DNA of 23,427 nucleotides, from the NCBI GenBank assembly GCA_001931905.2, contig MSJI02000307.1:4932-28358 (forward strand), given 5' to 3'. The notes under the pieces are model-generated. The model did no database searches, had not been told where the DNA came from, and worked only from the letters and a program-made list of their open reading frames with translations. The translations under genes were made by a program, and so were the position numbers. Positions 20,281 to 23,427 of the stretch are shown one piece after another. The stretch's first letter is position 1; each line of letters opens with the position of its first letter. Source of the stretch: Cladosporium sp. IMV 00045 (taxonomy: Eukaryota; Ascomycota; Dothideomycetes; Cladosporiales; Cladosporiaceae).

Positions 20281-20681
20281 GCGATGAGGACTGGACGAGG
20301 GAGCTCTCCCAACTTCGCATCTCTTTATGATCTCTGCCCAGATGAGGTGAACATATCGCATACATGCTCTGGACACCGAAAACTGCCCACTGCATCCACG
20401 ACTGCTTGAAACGTCTCGCATCGACATCGAACCGCATCTCAAGATCTTGTAACAATATACATAATACATTCCGGGGGGTATCTCTCTCGTAGCCAACAGA
20501 TCTTCCACCTTGATCTTGGCTTCTGTAAATATATGTACAAATTTCCGACAAAAGGAAAAAGAAACGGCACTCCCATCATGCCAGGTCAGACAGCGCCGGC
20601 CGCAAACAAAAATACTATGACCAAAACATTCTCCTCCTCGCTCCCTCTTCCGTCATTCTCCAAGCTCTCACTCATCACGCA
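20281..20681. other. Convergent spacer between Zim17 and Mrm2 (both 3' UTRs)
   Basis: The two stop codons are 401 bp apart. The interval carries AT-rich words such as AATATACATAATAC near 20453-20466 and TAAATATATGTAC near 20525-20537, which resemble fungal 3'-end efficiency and positioning elements. Nothing here looks coding. Confidence 0.5.
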
Positions 20682-21902
20682 TCACCTCAGCGCTTCCTCC
20701 TTCGAAACGTCCGCCTTCCTACGCAATCCCACAAAATAACTCTCCCTGCTCTCTTTCCGCGACGAGTCCGGTTTGATTCTGTGCACCTTCTCGAACATCC
20801 GCTTCATCCTATTCTCCAAATCCTTGTCCTCGGGCCCTTGGTAGAATTTGCACAGGAAGTGTCCCCCCGTCACCAGGCAGTCGTGGCTGAACGTCAGGGC
20901 GGCCATGCAGAGGTCCTGTTGTGTGTGAGAAGATGGGCTTGTTAGTAAGGTACCTTATACTCTCGTTGAACTCCACCCAGAGTTCCTGATTGTATTGTTA
21001 GGGGAAGATGAAGAGAGAGGTACAAAACGTACAATGGAACCAGCGTGATCCCGGAACGGGTTGCCGGATGTGTTCATCATCCTGCGATACGGGCGGTTAA
21101 CGCTGTTGATCCACGAAGCGATCTCGAGGCCGGGGAAGGGCGCGCACATGTCCGAGAGCACGACGTCGACCACGCGACCTTGCTGCAAATCTTGGGCTTT
21201 CGCCGACAGTTTCTTGTCCTTCTTCTTCTTGCTGTTGTCTTTCTCCTCTTTCGCAGCAGCTTCCACAACCTCAACCTCATGCTCCTGCTCATACTCCTGC
21301 TCCCTAGCCCTCTCAAGCACACTCCTCACCTCCCCATCGCCCTCCTCCCCCTCTTCCCCATCCTCGCCAACCCCACCGTGCTCCCTCCCCTTCCACTCCC
21401 TCACAAAATCCCTCACCAAACCTTGCACGCTCTCGCTCAAAAAATCCCCCTGCAACGCACTCACGCCCCTCGGCGGCTGCGCGGGTATGACGTCTATCCC
21501 GACGACCCTGCCGGTGTCTCCCACGCGGTTCCTCGCTACTTGACTCCAGCTGCCGGGCGCGTAGCCGAGATCTACCACGCTCTGGCCCGGGCGGAAGAGT
21601 TTGTGCTTTTCGTTGATTTCCAGCAGTTTGTAGGCTGCGCGGGATTTGAGGACGGAGAGTTTGCTGGATTTCGTGTAGGGGTCGGTCGATTGGCGGGTTT
21701 TCCATCGCGTTGAGGAGGAGGAGGGGCGGGTTTGTTGAGTTTGAGGGAATTGGAGGAGGGGGCTTGGTCGGAGGGGTAGTGTCCTTCTCGTCGTCGTCGT
21801 TGTTGTTCGTATCGTTGTCGCGAGCGCGGGCTCACATTTTGCCGTCGCTGCTTGAAAGAGAGCCGTCGCTGCGCAGAGTCGCAACACAGATAGCGCAAGC
21901 AT
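20682..21902 (-). CDS. MRM2: Mitochondrial rRNA 2'-O-ribose methyltransferase Mrm2 (FtsJ/RrmJ family)
   Basis: Two exons, 21902-21033 and 20915-20682, with a 117-bp intron (donor GTACGT, perfect TACTAAC branch, acceptor CAG). Product 367 aa. Mrm2 uses S-adenosylmethionine to methylate a uridine ribose in the A-loop of the mitochondrial large-subunit rRNA. The core matches FtsJ: SRAAYKLLEI at 87-96, the SAM-binding motif DLGYAPGSWSQ from 111, GIDVIP, VVLSDM, and GGHFLCKFYQG. All four catalytic residues are present, K92, D251, K313 and E348. Splicing restores DHAGSI-DLCMAAL, as in the family. The N-terminal 65 residues are Ala/Thr/Arg-rich, suitable for mitochondrial import. A Glu/Lys/Gln-rich insertion of about 70 residues (171-243) interrupts the fold before the catalytic Asp. 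It converges with Zim17. Confidence 0.95.
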
Positions 21903-22920
21903 TTAATGAGAAATATACCTAGTAATACAAGAAGGAATGCAACGAAACGAAAACCCAGAAAAGAAGAAAGGCTCTCTCAAGCACTGTACAAAAACAACAA
22001 TGTGTTTCCCCGAGCTCGCGAACAGCGAAATATAGCAAGATCGAGATGGATGTGCCTACCTATGTACATACGTTATTTTTGGCCCTCCCAAATCCGATAC
22101 AGCGCACAGACCTCGCAGCAATCCACCATCCAATCCTCCCATCCTCCTTTCGCTGCAACCGAGGCAGGATTTGCCTATTCGGGGCGGCGATGATATGCAT
22201 GATCTCGCGATCGCGGCCGCGCAGGCGGTGTTTTTGCGCTCTCTCCTTCGTTAAAAGGGGAGGAGGGGAGGCGTGTAGCCTTGTTTGCTTGTTCTCTCGT
22301 CTTTCTGTGTGCTTTCTTTCTTTTTCTTCGTGCCGGTTGTTTGCTGATTTCTTGGACTTTGTTTGCTTCTTCCCTACAGCACATGCGTTGGACGATGGAG
22401 AGCTTCGACGCATCACTCGCATTCGCTCAAGGTGACGAAAAGTGAGACAATACGGAAATGACTTGGTTTTTCTCATTCTGTCTCCTGCTTCTCCCCTCCT
22501 CTCCCTTGTTCTTCGCACAATTCAATCTAGGCTAGGTAAAATACAATTCCTCTATTTCCAGGAGATCCCCTTCCACCAGAACGTCGACCCATCATCTCCC
22601 TATTACATACAGAGAGCCTCGTACCGTACCACGACTCTCAATCAACTGCAGAAACGCGCGAGTCCAGTCGCCACTTTCAAACTCCGCCATTCTCTCAATA
22701 TACTCAACAAAAGGAAAATAAAAATAAAAAAGGGGGGGTATCTTAAACTTCCGAAGCAAAAGAAACAAGAAAAGAAACACGAAAATGCAGCGCTCGCCTC
22801 CAGCTATTAGGTTTTTCAAGACAAACGAAAGGACCGCCGGAGTCTTTGCGCTGTGATGAAAGGCAAAGGCCAATGCAGCAGCAACAGAAGCGCGATGTCG
22901 ACCGCGCCGAAGAAGGACGT
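21903..22920. other. Mrm2 upstream region and 3' flank of the next gene
   Basis: Both flanking genes run leftward, so this 1.0-kb stretch should contain the Mrm2 promoter (near 21903-22300) and the 3' UTR of the right-hand gene. A 10-bp palindrome CGCGATCGCG lies at 22206-22215, next to a NotI-type GCGGCCGC. An A/G-rich stretch follows at about 22708-22785. Frames up to about 150 codons occur but none has a recognisable motif. Confidence 0.4.
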
Positions 22921-23427
22921 CTAGCCCCTCTCGCCTCGAACATCACTTCTCTTCTCTTCCATCGCGCCGCTTTCCGCCTGGCTCTCCCTGCGGAACTCTC
23001 CTTCTCTGCCAATGACACCGCTGCGGTTCCGCTGGTGTCCGTTGCCAGCACCAGCACCAGCGCCTCCTTTACGCCCGGAGCCCGAGCTGGACGAGAACGA
23101 AGGGCTCTGATGCGCAGGCCCTGACGTGCTCGGGGGAGGTTGCGGGTGGTGTCCGCCCTGAGCCTTGCGTTTCCGCGGAGAGTCGCGGTACTCGCTGCTT
23201 TCCGAGAGGGCTGGGTGGGCGGAGCTGGGTTCCGCGTTGCTGCTGCCGGCTTTGCTGGCGGGGGTTTGCGGCGCGGCGGGTTTGGATTCGGTGGGAGGGA
23301 CGTAGTGGTGGAAGTAGATTGAGGGTGACGAGGCCGGCTGCTCGGACGCGGTTTGGGTCTGTTGGAGGGGGTGGGCACTGGATGGGTTGTGGGGTGGCGG
23401 TTGTTGGACGTACATCTCGTTCGTGGT
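22921..23427 (-). CDS. Unidentified low-complexity protein, C-terminal part (partial)
   Basis: A frame runs from the right edge of the window to TAG 22923-22921, giving at least 168 residues with no intron visible. I do not recognise the family. The sequence is Pro/Ser/Gln-rich at first (MYVQQPPPHNPSS, SIYFHHYVPPTE), then carries a basic cluster (YRDSPRKRKAQGG), a Ser/Gly/Ala run and a charged Arg/Glu-rich end. It looks intrinsically disordered, and SPRKRK could be a nuclear localisation signal with a CDK-type SP site, which would suit a regulatory or chromatin-linked protein; that is inference only. The Met at 23415 could be internal, since four more in-frame codons reach the edge without a stop. 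An overlapping frame in another register (22743-23378) is also open, so the choice rests on composition (PPP, SSS and SPRKRK tracts typical of fungal disordered tails). Confidence 0.5.
   Translation of the reverse strand, partial: TTNEMYVQQPPPHNPSSAHPLQQTQTASEQPASSPSIYFHHYVPPTESKPAAPQTPASKAGSSNAEPSSAHPALSESSEYRDSPRKRKAQGGHHPQPPPSTSGPAHQSPSFSSSSGSGRKGGAGAGAGNGHQRNRSGVIGREGEFRRESQAESGAMEEKRSDVRGERG

Noticed and set aside
21045..21713. 222-codon frame on + opposite Mrm2
   Set aside because: It is a shadow of the Mrm2 first exon; Leu/Pro-rich and without a motif.

Overview
The window reads as nuclear DNA of a filamentous ascomycete (Pezizomycotina; possibly a dothideomycete, but that narrower guess is weak). 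The evidence is eukaryotic genes with short introns (49-166 bp), GTAAGT/GTATGT-type donors and CTAAC/CTGAC branch points, mostly conserved single-copy fungal housekeeping proteins, and wide spacing between genes. I see no bacterial operons, CRISPR arrays, transposons, rRNA or tRNA genes. All identifications come from reading the sequence; no database search was run.

Layout from left to right: the last 45 codons of a hexokinase-like gene (+, 1-138); a 2.4-kb spacer; the mitochondrial Fe-S scaffold ISU1 (-, 2549-3193, one intron); the nucleolar rRNA-synthesis factor Pol5 (-, 4318-7326, no intron); a 3.2-kb divergent spacer whose right end looks like a long ATG-free leader; the mitotic phosphatase Cdc25 (+, 10551-12474, three introns); a 3.9-kb convergent spacer; cullin-3 (-, 16343-19116, three introns, first exon only 16 codons); a 0.5-kb head-to-head promoter; the mitochondrial Hsp70 escort protein Zim17/Hep1 (+, 19646-20280, one intron); a 0.4-kb convergent spacer; the mitochondrial 2'-O-ribose rRNA methyltransferase Mrm2 (-, 20682-21902, one intron); a 1.0-kb spacer; and the 3' end of an unidentified low-complexity gene (-, 22921-23427).

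The genes do not form one pathway or a secondary-metabolite cluster. Three (ISU1, ZIM17, MRM2) encode mitochondrial biogenesis factors. Two (CDC25, CUL3) are regulators of the cell cycle or protein turnover, and POL5 serves ribosome production. I did not find an undescribed multi-gene system. The observations most worth a second look concern regulation and gene structure: a 641-bp ATG-free stretch ahead of CDC25 with a two-codon upstream ORF, a cullin-3 first intron that can be read through into an alternative N-terminus, a presequence-like in-frame extension ahead of Pol5, a paired MluI cell-cycle box in the Pol5/Cdc25 spacer, a charged insertion inside the Mrm2 methyltransferase fold, and two unusually long convergent spacers that both carry TGCA-rich alternating purine-pyrimidine tracts.
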